Source: Gigaspora rosea (Eukaryota > Glomeromycota > Glomeromycetes > Diversisporales > Gigasporaceae). Taken from it: a DNA stretch of 64,000 nucleotides. Position numbers and translations under genes: made by a program. Every line of letters begins with the position of its first letter. Position 1 is the first letter of the stretch. Below the pieces are notes generated by a model. It ran no database searches. It was given only the letters and a program-made list of their open reading frames with translations, and was not told the DNA's origin. Below, piece after piece: positions 22,552 to 34,367 of the stretch. Where the stretch lies: contig QKWP01000125.1 in assembly GCA_003550325.1 (NCBI GenBank), positions 165,663-229,662 on the forward strand. The letters run 5' to 3'.

Positions 22552-24129
22552 CCTTTTTGAAGTTTATTGTTATTTTGAAATGTCTTGAGACTAATTATTT
22601 TGAGAATTTTTTAGGTTTAAATAATATTTTTGAGAAGTGTTTTCTTTGATCAGTTTCTGTGTATTTAGATAAAAATATTTTTATCATAATGTTAAAATTC
22701 AGGTGCTTTGGTCAAATTTCAGAATTGAAATTCCTTATATGATAGTAATGAGCAATCAATAAGTACATATTATTTACCGGAAATTAAAATTTATTATGAT
22801 TTACGCGTGTAATCTTATGATAATGATATAAATTGAAAATTTTACTGTTGTAAATCATTAAAATGTTATATTGCTTAAAGTTGCAATATTATACAAAATA
22901 TTCTTGTTAATCAATTAAAATAACTATGGCATTATTATTTTAACAAAACGAGAAATTTAAAATTATGTATTTTCAATATCCACCTTTCAAATCATGCTAC
23001 GAAGAGTTAACCATTCATATTAATTGTGATCATTAAATATCAACGTTTAATATAGTTATATTATGATGTAATTCTACTAGATATAATAAAATTCTCCTTA
23101 TAGTGATTATAGAGGAAAAAAAAATGGTGATCGTTAAGGTGACTTGTCAATTAAGTAAATCAAAACTATATATAGTACCATATAAAAGTAACCTGGTTCG
23201 TTGCTATTTAAACTTTACACATGCTTGATTATGTAATTAAAATGTTTTTAGAAAAAATAAATTCTACCATATGTGATGTAAAAAAAGACACTATAACTTT
23301 GTAGCCATAAAGAGCATGAATCGATTTGTATTGAAGTTTTTAAGGAAAAAAACCAAATACTACCTGTGAAACTAAAAAAATATGCCATATTTTTATATAT
23401 GAAATGTTTGATTTGTTAATCAAGAAAAAAATCGGTCTTATTAGAATTTTATGATATTACATATAGATTTGATTTTCATAGTATATCGACACTCCAATTA
23501 AGTATAGGTTTGAGTTAGTTCATATTGGAATTAGCACTTATCATCTCTATCACAATTTTACTGTAATAAATTTTGTTACAACACTTACCAACTATTGCTG
23601 TATTGTAGTAATTTACTGTAAAAAAAATTTCTGTATGATACTTGATGTTATGACACTCAATATTTGAAACTATAACAGATCAGTATGGTACGGATGACTA
23701 GAATTATATAGTATGGGGAAATTACAGCAGATTAGTATGGTACTAGTATTATATATATTAGCGTTATAGCTGGGATTATAGAATATCAGTATGGTATGAC
23801 ATGCCAGATCAGTATAGTATAGATGGGGATTATAACTTTATGCGTTGACAATAGTCACGCTAGGGTTATTATCATGAGGATAACCTGATTCGTGGCTTAT
23901 ATGAAATTGAGGCTTATATGAAAAAGGTAATTGCATATGATTGTATGCAATGGAGATTATAGATATGCATGTGATAGAGATTATAGATACGTATACATGC
24001 AGCAGAGGTTATAAAGTTACATGTGGGAGTAAATAGTGAATTTTTTAGTGCTTTTCTACTTCGCTTGTCTTGTTGCTTGTTCTCTATTATAATCCTTCCG
24101 CCCTCTCTCATTCATTGCACCTATCACCC

Positions 24130-25935
24130 TGCTTGTTGTTATGTATAGTGAGTTGAAGGTACCGCACCATAGCGTGGGCTCAAGCTCGCTATTTTATGTT
24201 GTCATGTGTACCGAGTTGAAGGCGCCGCACCATAGCGTGGGCTCGAACTCGCTATTTTATATTATCATGTGTACTGAGTTGAAGGCGCTGCACTACAGTG
24301 TGGACTCGAACTCGCTATTGTATATTATAATGTGTAATGAGTTGAAGGCGCCTATCATAGCATGGGCTCGAACTCACTATTATAAAATTGATACTGCCAG
24401 AAAAAAAAAAAAAGAGTTTTTTAAAGTAGAAGGCGCAACACCATTGCATTGGCTCGTACTTTTGATCTTCATTCATGCAAAAAAAAAAAAAGAAAGTTTT
24501 GAAAGTAGAAGGCGCCACACCATAGCATTGGCTCATACTTTCGATCTTCATTCATGCAAAAAAAAAAGGAAAAAAAAAAAAGATGTGAGGAAAAAATTTT
24601 ATTTTTGAAAGTAGAAGGCGCCAACCATAGCATTGGCTCATACTTTCGATCTTTATGCAAAAAAAAAAAGATGAGAGGAAAAAATTTTATTTTTTGAAAG
24701 TAGAAAGTGCTAACCATAGTGTTGGCTCGTACTTTCGATCTTTATTCATATAAAAAAAAAAAAAGAAATGAAAGGAAAAAATTTTATTTTTTGAAAGTAG
24801 AAGGCGCTAACCATCAGTGTTGGCCAAAAATGCGGTCATATTATATTTTTATATGACCACTAGTCATAATGGTCATATAATAATAGTCATATAAGTTTTG
24901 GTCATATAATTTATGACTTGTTTTTATGACCAATATGACCATTAGTCATATGACCAATTATGGCCTGGTTATATAACTATTATATAAAATTACTATATTT
25001 TATATATAAATTGCTTTAGTGATTCAAATTCTTAAAATAATTATACCTATTATATTTAGGTTTTAATATATATATCTATATTAGTATGTATACTATTCTT
25101 TATACCATTTTCTCATACAAGCAAATTATATACGAGTATGAAATATACAATCATCTTAGTTGATTAATCCAAATAGTTATATGGCTTCTAAAATTTCCAA
25201 AAAATAATCAACAATTCAAAAATGCAAGGTCTATATACTGCAGTACTGGCAGTTTTACATATAATTTACTCAAAAAGTATATCAAAATTTACAAGATATA
25301 TACATGTATAAAGTAAATGTTGCAGATCATAATGAAATTAGATCATTGTAAAATTTAGGGATTTCAACACAAAATATGCGAAGTTTCTATATGTATTTAT
25401 ATATTTATACCCTGCTTCACTATATACATTTATCCATTAAGATGCAAGATTTTGTGTATATATATATACTATTAATTTACAATATAATGATATACTATGT
25501 GAAATCTTCAATACTGCAATATTACTCCATTCCTGTGAAATATACTGATATTTTTCTAGAGATCTTTTTATTAGAAAGAATTTAAGTTAGACAAATTGAA
25601 AATATAAATTGATAGATAATTTAGAATCTCAGAAACTTTTCTCAATTATCATCAAAAAAAACTATAATCAATTAGCTAGTATAAATATTGCTTTTTAATT
25701 GGTTAATTTTTTTCATCTTAGGTCATAAAGTCATAATCCTCTTTTTATGACCAAATAACTTATGACTAGTCATAAAGGTCATATAGGTTATAAAAGGTCA
25801 TAGTCCAATACTGCTAACCATATAGTTGGCTCGTACTTTCAATCTTTATTCATAAAAAAAAAAAAAGTGTTTTTGAAAGTAGAAGGCGCCATACTATAGC
25901 GTTGGCTCATACTTTCGATCCCCTTTCATGCTTCA
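24130..25935. repeat. Tandem array of GAAGGCGCC...ACTTTCGATC units with A-runs
   Basis: Early units (24140-24390, ~65 bp) contain GAGTTGAAGGCGCCGCACCA and GTGGGCTCGAACTCGC. Later units (~75-85 bp) contain GAAAGTAGAAGGCGC, CATAGCATTGGCTCATACTT, TCGATCTTCATTCATGC and a run of 9-14 A. About ten units occur. The last two lie beyond a 1-kb hAT element inserted at 24815. Open frames on both strands here are artefacts of the repeat. Confidence 0.8.
24815..25813. mobile_element. 999-bp non-autonomous hAT element
   Basis: A perfect 8-bp duplication CTAACCAT (24807-24814, 25814-25821) matches the array sequence it interrupts. Termini are CAGTGTTGGCC and the complement of CAGTATTGGAC, with clustered TGGTCATA/TATGACCA motifs at both ends. 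The 750-bp AT-rich interior has no recognised transposase. Confidence 0.92.
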
Positions 25936-26094
25936 TCACGTGAACATAAATTGTGTACATAAAATTGTAAACAAAATTGTAAGCACAATATGCAATAGCA
26001 GAAGAGAACGTAGTAAGGTGGAGCACTACTCCCATAATGTAACTTCATATCATCTAATAAAGAAAGTGTTTAATATGAAATCCGAGCGAGAATA

Positions 26095-26370
26095 ATAGAA
26101 TATCAGTATGGTACCGGTATTGCGAATATCAGTATGGTACAACATACCAGATCAGTATGGTATGGATGCAATTTTATCAAACCATACCATACTGAACTGC
26201 ATAAATATAGGGATTATAGAATATTAGTATGGTACGACATACCAGATCAGTATAGTATGGATGCAATTTTATCAACCTGTACCATATTGATCTGCTATTA
26301 TATTAAATATATATATATATTAGCAGAACAGTATGGTACGCTTTGATAGAATCCACACCATACCATACCA
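26095..26370. repeat. TCAGTATGGTAC repeat, tandem pair
   Basis: Two ~100-bp units contain AGAATATCAGTATGGTAC, ACATACCAGATCAGTATGGT and TATGGATGCAATTTTATCAA. Related sequence is at 23680-23850, 44145-44365 and 45110-45170. Both orientations of ATCAGTATGGTA occur, so this is probably a decayed foldback family. Confidence 0.6.
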
Positions 26371-26375
26371 TACGG

Positions 26376-27045
26376 CAGGGATAGTAAATGACTTTAAATA
26401 ACCCAAATGACTCAAATGACAAATGACCAGTCATTGGTCATTTCATGGCCCAAATGATTTAGGAAGGTCATTTAACTCTGGTTAATCGATTATCTAATAC
26501 TTTTAACAAATCAAAAGTTATTATTATTTTTCATAAAATAAAATGTTAGGTGCTATCCAATAAAAATTATTACACATGATAAATAACTGAATAATTTGAT
26601 GAATGATTTCCAGGTCATTTCCAAAGCGACATTTTAATCGAATCATAGATCAGGTATGAAGTGATTAAAAAAAAATACTAGATAAAAAAAATAATGGATT
26701 TACTTTTTTTAAAAAATAAAAAAAAAATTTGTGAATAACAATTTACCGATTGTAAAAAATTATATAATTCATTTTCGAATTTACAAATGGCATGTTAATT
26801 AATAATCGACGTGAATTGAGAAATGATGTGAATATAAGTTATGTATTTGTCAGTAGAATGTCAACTCTATGCAAAATGATCTAATGACCAAATGACCCCG
26901 GTCATTTGGAAATGACCATAGTCATTTGGTCATGAGTTATTTCCAAATGACCCAAAATTTGAATAACCTCAAATGAGCAGTCATTTTGAGGTCATTTGAG
27001 GTCATTTGAAAAATTGCCAAATGACCAGATCATTTACCATCCTTG
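26376..27045. mobile_element. 670-bp non-autonomous hAT element
   Basis: Ends are CAGGGATAGTAAATGA and the complement of CAAGGATGGTAAATGA. Flanks CCATACGG and CTATTCGG agree at six of eight. TCATTTGG/CCAAATGA motifs cluster at both ends. The interior has no coding region. Confidence 0.8.
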
Positions 27046-27232
27046 CTATTCGGATCTGGTAGCTATACAATTTTTACATTTTTTTATCATTACATTTGTT
27101 TCCTTGAATAATTGATAGGGACTAGATATCTTTAATATAAGTTTTCACACATGATATATTTTTCAATGTTTTTATCATACTAATTTTTTTTTATTTTAGA
27201 TTTTGATAATATATCAAAAATGAAAGAATCTC

Positions 27233-27727
27233 ATATCAGCGGATTGGCATAGTTGGGTAAATTGACCAATTATAATCGAGGATTATCAAAAAAATTTTGC
27301 TCGAAAATTTATTATAGAGTGAATTTTCACAAAAACAGCCTTTTTAACCAGCTTTGCATTTATAATTAAGTACATAGAACATTATGAAATTCATGTATTT
27401 AATTATAAGCCAAAAGTAGATTAAAAAGGCCATTTTTTGAAAATTAGCATCCGAATTTACCCTTGATAGTTACCAACCCATCTTACAATGCCCAACCCAT
27501 CCTAAAACACCTGAGTATTTCAATAAACGGTAAAAGTACTTCTTTCTACAGCTTAGCATAGCTCTTTTATTAGATTTTTTGGTTTTTTAACTTGTCTAGA
27601 CGTCGAAGAAGCCCTTTTGTTAGTTGTAACAAGTGCTTCATTTGTTAGTTTTTCAACGTCACTTAGGAGCAAATTTTCGTGTAACAGTTTATTGAAAAAA
27701 GGCCCAATTATGCCGATCCGCTGATAT
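27233..27727. mobile_element. Foldback element, ATATCAGCGGAT termini
   Basis: The left end ATATCAGCGGATTGGCATAG pairs with the right end, whose complement is ATATCAGCGGATCGGCATAA. The same family is at 42665-42907. A 74-codon minus-strand frame (27553-27777) crosses the right terminus and is not convincing. A fragment at 27310-27510 matches 35970-36170 in inverted orientation. Confidence 0.65.
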
Positions 27728-27957
27728 GTATGCTTGAACAATTTTCTGGTCACGTGATATTTCGGTAAATTAGCCAATTAAAAATCAGGATCAGGTGTAA
27801 AGTAAAGAAATTCGTTTGTTTTGGTTCAAATAATTGGTGAGTCCTAATGGCAGCATCTGTATAATACCAGGGATGATCCTTTTGAGTCATAAGATTTATA
27901 CTAGCAAATCATCTTTCTGGCCTAACAAAAAAATTCTCTTGCACAATTTTGATATAT

Positions 27958-28201
27958 GGGGGGTGTCAATAAAAACCAGGCAAATCAATTTTAGTAATTT
28001 TTTTTAAAATTTAAATTAAAATATCTTAAAAACTTTTAAGCCAATCTTGATAAAAATTTTTTTATTTTAATTCTATAACTATATAGAATTAAAATAAAAT
28101 ATTTTTATTAAGATTGGTTTAATAGTTGCTAAGATAATTTAATCTAAAGTTTAAAACAAATTTACTTAGAAACAATTTGCCTAGTTTCTATTGACACCCC
28201 C
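27958..28201. mobile_element. Foldback MITE with GGGGGTGTCAATA termini (244 bp)
   Basis: Termini GGGGGGTGTCAATAAAAACC and its diverged complement are flanked by ATAT. The body is a nearly continuous imperfect hairpin. The ends resemble those at 1368-1706. Confidence 0.75.
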
Positions 28202-28358
28202 ATATAATGCACCTTCTAACCACCAACATGGACCCAAACCCTAACGAAATCAATTTTTTTTCAAAGACAATTGATGCCAGAAAGTCATGTGACAGAAAAA
28301 TTGATCCTACATTCTGTCAATTTCATTTTGGATTGACATGTTAATAGGCTGTACGATG

Positions 28359-28604
28359 TGAGGCTGCAGGACGTACCCTCCTAATAAATATATTAACTAT
28401 ATACTACTAATACCAACTAAAATACTCTAACTCAACCCTAATAATAGCGAAAGACAATGATTAAGGCATGGATTGACTTGGTCCAAGTAATCAGGGTCGA
28501 AATAGAGCTCTATATTATGTCACAAGGCTCTAATATGAGATCACGGGATTTTGGAAAATTTATACAATATCACGTATTGGTAGGTTATCAGTTAATAATA
28601 ATAA
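28359..28604. repeat. Left LTR, first part
   Basis: It aligns with 39595-39840 without gaps and is roughly nine-tenths identical by eye. Most differences are transitions. Similarity stops abruptly after GTTAATAATAAT. Confidence 0.85.
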
Positions 28605-29999
28605 GGTAGCCGTGTGATACTATCACGCTAGAAACCAGGAACGAAGGTATATAGTTAACAAATAGTCAAAGCAAATGTAAATATGAAAACAATAAGAACT
28701 AAGTATATTTAATGTTTAATGGATTGTTGTTAATCTAGCATTTCATTAGTATATTGCGATAATGGTAGATAATTATATGTCTGTCATTTTAATATCTATG
28801 CTATTTATTATAAACTAGCGTAACTCACATTGCCTTACACAACGCATTAAGTTAGCATAAATTTTTTTAGTTATTGATCAAATTTTATAGGAAAGAATTG
28901 AGCTTAAGTATAAATCAGGGTATTGTTTGAGAATTAACAGTATTATTTTAGTTTTAACACTTTGATCATGGGTTGTATAACCAATCAAATGCGTTAATCC
29001 AATAAGAAAAATGTAACTTATAAGCACGGGATGGAATCAGATATGCACAGGTCATTTTGGCACAGGTCAAGATCTGGATTTGTATGGGTATGTCTCGAGT
29101 TGGTTCGGATTTGGTGGACTATATGGGACTGTGTGCCCGTCCAATTGGATGTAAATGGCTCAGGGTTTGCAGCAGTTTACTAGTCAAATCAGCACGGGAT
29201 TTGGCATGGGTAATGAACGTAAATTTACGTGCACTACGATAGTAATGTGGATTACTATTAAAACATAAATTTATATAAGTAATCAATATAAAATGAACAA
29301 GCTAACTGCATATAAAGCAAAATTTTGTAAAAATTTTTTTTAAGACACACAGGAAACTTCATTAGTGAAATCATGAGATATTGCTCTTTTTTTAAAAAAA
29401 ATCCTTTACTAATCTTTCGCTCTCCACGAAACTAGCCAACACATATCACAAGTCAATACGTGTATAATGTACACATATGTGTCTTCTAACGTGCTATTTC
29501 ATATAATGTGATATTATGTGCCACTCTTTGCTGCAATGCCCATGCCATTTTTACTATGCATTCCGTAAAATGCTCCTGTACGTGCCAAAAATCTGTGCCA
29601 TTTCGAGCATTCCCAACACCAACCTTACCACTTTTCTTATAGGGTAACCATAATTACTCGATCATACTGCTACGTTACATCATCAAATTTATAATAGCGT
29701 AAACTTACGTAAGGTCTTACAAACCGTAATATAAGCAAAATATTACGTAATATATTTCGAAATATTTTGAAATATCAAATTTCGAAATATTACGAAAGTA
29801 ATTTCGAAATATTTCGAAATATATTATGAAATATTTCGAACTATTTCAAAATATTTTAGGGCTAGGAGGAAACCAAGCTGGATTAGTAGATCTGTAACTT
29901 GGATTGCGCATTAGACAAATTTTTTGAAATAGTTCGAAATAGTTTGATAATATTCAAATTCTGTACTACAAGATCAGATTAGATCTTTTGTTTATAATT

Positions 30000-31775
30000 A
30001 AAGCTTCTATTTTGTTTTTTTTTACTTTTTTGTTTTCATTTTTGTTTTTGTTCGTTTTTTTGTTTTCGCTTGTTTTTTTTCAATTTTTTTATTTATTTTT
30101 TAATTTTTTTATTTTTTCGTTACTTTGTGAGAAAAACAACAACTTTTTGAAACCTTGCGCATTCCAACAACAACTTCTAACACCTTCAAAAACACACCTC
30201 CAGCAATTTCTAAACTTTCAAGAACGCTTCTTTAGAGAAATGGGCGCAAGTTTTCACAAGTTTTTGCAAGTTTTTGCAAGGTTTTGCTTTATTTATTTTT
30301 TTATTTGTATTTTTTGTTTTTGTTTTTTTGGTTTATTTTTAAAATTTTTTTATTAATTGATGATCTGATACAAATCGATAGTGTGATCATAGTGTAATGT
30401 GATGCAGATTCTTACTATTTGTTAATATATAAATTCTAAAATGTAGGAATTTTTTTGCTCACCCAAAGTAAACATTTTTTCTTATTAAGTTAAGGAGTTA
30501 TGTCTACTAAGTAAAGATTGTAGAGCTCATTGAGACGAGTCTAATGTTAGTTAGATCATCGAAATCGGACCAGTAGATGATGAGATACCTTCGAAAAACG
30601 ATTAGCTGACTATATGTAAACAATAGGTTTGTTTACAAAATTTTATAGTCGGCCAATAGTTTTTTGAAGATATCTTATTATCTACTGGTCCGATTTCGAT
30701 GATCTAACTACCATTAGACTCGTCTTGATGAGCTCTATAATTTTCACTTAGCAGACATGACTAATTAACTTAGTAAGAAAAAAAGTTTTCTAAGTTTTCC
30801 TTAGGTCACCAAAAAATATTCCTATATTATAGGATTTACATAGTAATTTGCATCACGGTACACTATGATCACACTATCAATTTGTGGCAGATCATCAATT
30901 AATTTATTTTATGCACTTTGTGAGAAAAACTAACAACATTTTGAAACCTTGCGCATGCCAACTACAACTTTCGACACTTTCAAGAATACATACCAGCAAT
31001 TTTTAAATTTTCATGAACAATTATTTAGAAAAATGGGCGCAAGTGTTGGCAAGTTGTTACAAGTTTATGCAAGTTTTTGCAAATTCTTGCAAGGCTTCGT
31101 TTTATTTATTTTTTTGTTTCATGTTTTTTTTGTTTTTGTTTTTTTGGTTTATTTTTAAAATTTTTTATTAATTTATTTTATTTTTGCTCTTTGCAAGAAA
31201 CAAAACTTTTTGAACTATTGCGCATGCCAACTATGACTTCCAACACTTTCAAGAACGCAATTTCTAGATTTTCAAGAACACTTCTTTAGAGAAATGGGTG
31301 CAAGTTTTCACAAGTTATTGCTAATTTTTGCAAGTTTTTACAAGTTTTTGCAAGGTTTCGCTTTATTTTTTTTTGTTTTGTGTTTTTTGTTTTTGTTTTT
31401 TGATTTATTTTTAAAATTTTTTTATTAATTTATTTTATTTCGGGACTTTGCGAAAATATCAACAACTTTTTGAAACATTGCGCATTCCAACAACGACTTC
31501 TGACACCTTCAAGAACACACTCCTAGCAATTTTTAAATTTTCAAAAACACTTCTTTAGAAAAATAGACACAAGTTTTCACAAGTTTTTGTAAGTTTTTGC
31601 AAGGTTTCACTTCATTTTTTTTTTGCTTTGTGTTTTTTGTTTTGTTTTTTTTGGTTTATTTTTAAATTTTTTTTTATTAATTTATTTTATTTCGGTACTT
31701 TGCGAGAAAAACAACAACTTTTCAAAACCTTGCGCATTTCAACAACGACTTCTGACACTTTCAAAAATGATAAAA
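30000..31775. repeat. ~255-bp tandem array
   Basis: Five imperfect units share GAAACCTTGCGCATTCCAAC, TTCTTTAGAGAAATGGGCGC, AAGTTTTTGCAAGTTTTTGC and a T-rich spacer. Landmark spacing is about 253, 270, 258 and 252 bp once the foldback at 30358-30897 is removed. Open frames here are T-rich artefacts. Confidence 0.85.
30358..30897. mobile_element. 540-bp foldback element inside the tandem array
   Basis: Termini TGATGATCTG and CAGATCATCA are flanked by ATTAAT on both sides. The neighbouring array units show the uninterrupted site TTTATTAATTTATTTTAT. Nearly the whole element is an inverted repeat. Each arm carries GAGACGAGTCTAATG then GATCATCGAAATCGGACCAG, the module shared with 5488-6241 and 15876-16399. 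Confidence 0.85.
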
Positions 31776-33229
31776 AACCAAGAAATAAAAATAATAGCTA
31801 ACTGTGGGGTAAGCAAAAATAAGTATATAGGGCTAGTTTTTTGTATATAGTAATAGAATTAGATGCAACGAAGTATGAAAGTAGTTAAAATATTTGCAAT
31901 CATGTAAAAATAATATGTAATATAGAATAAAGTATGTAATATTAATTAAAAATGTATATTTAATAAATGTAAAAGATAATTTATAACAATAAATAAAAAA
32001 ATCAAAATTTTATATTAAATTGCAAAACTGTGCGAAATATTGCGAAAACATGTAAAAAAGCATGATTATATGAATATGTATATTTTTATGAATTTAATAT
32101 TTTTGCACATGTGCGCCGTAGCGCACCTCATATGATTTGGTGTAACATGATCAAAACAACCAAAATAACCCATTTTTTTGTTAGCTAGGGTTAGGTGAGG
32201 TTAAAATAGTATGTAGGTGAGAAGAGGAGCTTTATAGTAAAATTTTGCAAGGAATTTTTTTTGTTAGAGCACGAAGAGTAGTTTCATAAGCAAAATTATG
32301 AGCCACAGGGGATTTTTTAAAAGATCACTATGTTTTCTCGATTTCACGTTATACCTGATCCTACGATCTGATTGGTTTATCAGATGGGTGCGTTACAATG
32401 CATATGCGCTAATTACATAAATCTATTTTTATTTATTTTTTAAATATTTTTGAAAATTTGTGAAAATTTGCAAAATATTGCGAAACAATGCAAAAATATC
32501 AAAATATTACCTCCTGCACGCATTAGTTTATGCATGAATATGCGACCCTGTATGGGAGGGTAATTTGCATTATTTTAGTCTTTTTCACAATATTTCGCAA
32601 TATATTTCGAAATATTTCGAAATAATAACCGTAATATTACCGTAATATAACGTAATATATTATGCAATATACCGCATCGATCGTAAGATTTTTGTAATAT
32701 TACGGGCCTTAATATCTTATGTAAGATTATGTATATATAATTTGCTGATGTAGTTTTAGTACATTGATCACATTTTGGATATAACCATGTTTGGTAGATC
32801 GACATAAAACTTCAAATACAAGAATCACAGAGAAAATTAGTAATTATAATCTGGATGGCCAAAATTCTGACAAAAAATTTATGAAAAATAGAAACTCTAA
32901 AAATCAATCATTAAATTTTTAGTGGAATGTAATTTTTTCTAGTATTTGCTAATATATTCATTTTTTTATCTATTGCGAAACAATTGAACTTGTTCTTGCA
33001 CTTGGCTTGCATTAGTTCTTGCACTTTGCTTGCATTTGTTCTTGTGCTTGCACTTGTTTAAACTTGAGACCATTATATAAAATGCTTTCCAATTAGTGAA
33101 ACATTTGATTGACTTTTTTTTAGTTAGTTTTTCGCTAAAATAGTTTTATTTATTATAATCAAATAACAGAAGCTAATTTAGAAAATTTACATTTTTACGA
33201 TTTTAAAAGAGTTGTTTAAGATGTTAAAA

Positions 33230-33470
33230 AACATGGACATAAGCCTTATTTTGGCATGACCACGTTAGTATACTTGATTGGCAGTAGAATAAAGTATTAA
33301 AAAGATGATGATCTAAGTCTTATTTTGGTGTAACCATGTTATGAACATTTGATTAGCCAGTGGAATAGACACATATTTGTGCTATGATATAAGCCTTATT
33401 TTGGTGTGATCATGTAGAATATTTGATTTGCCAGTAGAACTGAGCGACATTTGTGTTTTAATATTAAAAA
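33230..33470. repeat. ~85-bp tandem repeat, three units
   Basis: Units share ATAAGCCTTATTTTGG, a GTGTGATCATGT-like block and TTTGATTTGCCAGTAGAA. At 33000-33060 a short TTCTTGCACTTGCTTGCA array precedes it. Confidence 0.7.
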
Positions 33471-33847
33471 AAATTTCTTTGTCGATCAATAACAATCATT
33501 TAATCAACCCAATAAAAGATTCTAAGAAAAAAAATTAAGAATACCAAATATCAGATAAATAGACAATTCAAATTGCATCAGGTCATCAATTTTTGCGGCG
33601 AAAATTTTTGCTTTTACTATCTTTAGTTATTGCATCTGTGATATTGCTCACATGGGCGGTTATGATAGGATATAAGGCGTGATGAATTAATACAGTGAAA
33701 AATAATTGTGTAATGCAATTATGCGTGAAAAATAACCAAAATTTGATGAATAAGTCATGCAGACCAATCAAATTTAAAATTTAGTGGACAAATTCCACAC
33801 CAAACAGCGTATAAACCATGCACTCATTGCATTCGTTCATGGTATAA

Positions 33848-34367
33848 CAGTTTATTTAATCATATATTGGGAGAATTACGAACAACAACACTTTTACACT
33901 AATTTCGAAGGTTATTACTTGACTACATTGAACTCTATCTATATCATATTTTGTACTTTTCACTTCCTTGGGACATGTCTTTTGTAAAGACCAAAAAGAC
34001 AACATATGTATACTTTTCATATTACTGCATCTCATCACTAATGCTAATAACCTTCCAAGGTTTCAACAGGTTTTCTAGACTCGATATATTTAATATCATT
34101 GATATCCTTAAGATTTTTAATATTTTTGATATCTTTAATATCTTCGATATATTTAATATCTTAGATATATTTAATATATTTGATATCTTTAGTATATCAG
34201 ATCGTCAAATCGAGTCGGGAACAGATAATTCACTTATTATAGTACTATACTAAGAATATACAGTATGATTTACGGTGGTATATGTACACTACATAATTTT
34301 ACTAAATATACATAGTGGGCTTACAATAGACAACTATAAATGATAATTGGTATAGAGTAGTAATATA
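33848..34367. repeat. Left LTR, second part
   Basis: It aligns with 39841-40383. It contains the same internal GATATATTTAATATC / GATATCTTTAATATC tract (34085-34200 here, 40080-40210 in the right LTR). The last ~30 bases of the LTR are not recognisable after the MITE inserted at 34368. Confidence 0.8.

Larger units (their letters stand above)
21546..23779. repeat. Segment alpha, copy 1 (duplicated ~2.2 kb)
   Basis: It is colinear with 41949-44248, starting at AGTTTTAAATATTTAAAATA and ending near TTAGCGTTATAGCTG. It carries the pseudogene copy of the cysteine-rich gene. Compared with copy 2 it has a private insertion (21658-22117) and lacks the 241-bp and hairpin insertions found at 42665 and 43909. 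Confidence 0.85.
29690..32740. mobile_element. Possible composite element bounded by TTTCGAAATA-rich inverted ends
   Basis: ACGTAATATATTTCGAAATA near 29740 and its inverted relative at 32585-32700 flank the 250-bp tandem array. The outer limits (CGTAAACTTACGTAAG near 29700; CTTACATAAGAT in complement near 32720) are imperfect and no target duplication was found. The arrangement may be an element or simply two palindromic repeats. Confidence 0.35.
28605..33847. other. 5.2 kb of foreign DNA inside the left LTR
   Basis: The right LTR is continuous across this point (39840/39841), so this block was inserted. ATAA at both junctions might be a short duplication. No matching termini were recognised. 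It includes a less AT-rich patch with repeated CACGGGATTTGG/ATTTGTATGGGT motifs (29020-29230), the 29690-32740 region and the repeat at 33230-33470. Between these I see no gene. Confidence 0.6.

Noticed and set aside
24140..24390. tRNA-like B box (GGGCTCGAACTCGC)
   Set aside because: The consensus needs A or T at the second position of the core, no A box lies at the proper distance and no cloverleaf can be drawn.
24141..24608. 155-codon open frame, the longest in the window
   Set aside because: It runs through the GAAGGCGCC tandem array and its A-runs. Repetition alone keeps it open, and frames also open on the other strand.
29988..31850. Several Phe/Leu-rich open frames resembling membrane proteins
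   Set aside because: They are translations of T-runs in a 255-bp tandem array and recur with each unit.
28359..34367. A single 6-kb LTR
   Set aside because: The right copy is 820 bp and continuous across the point where the left copy is split, so the extra 5.2 kb is an insertion.
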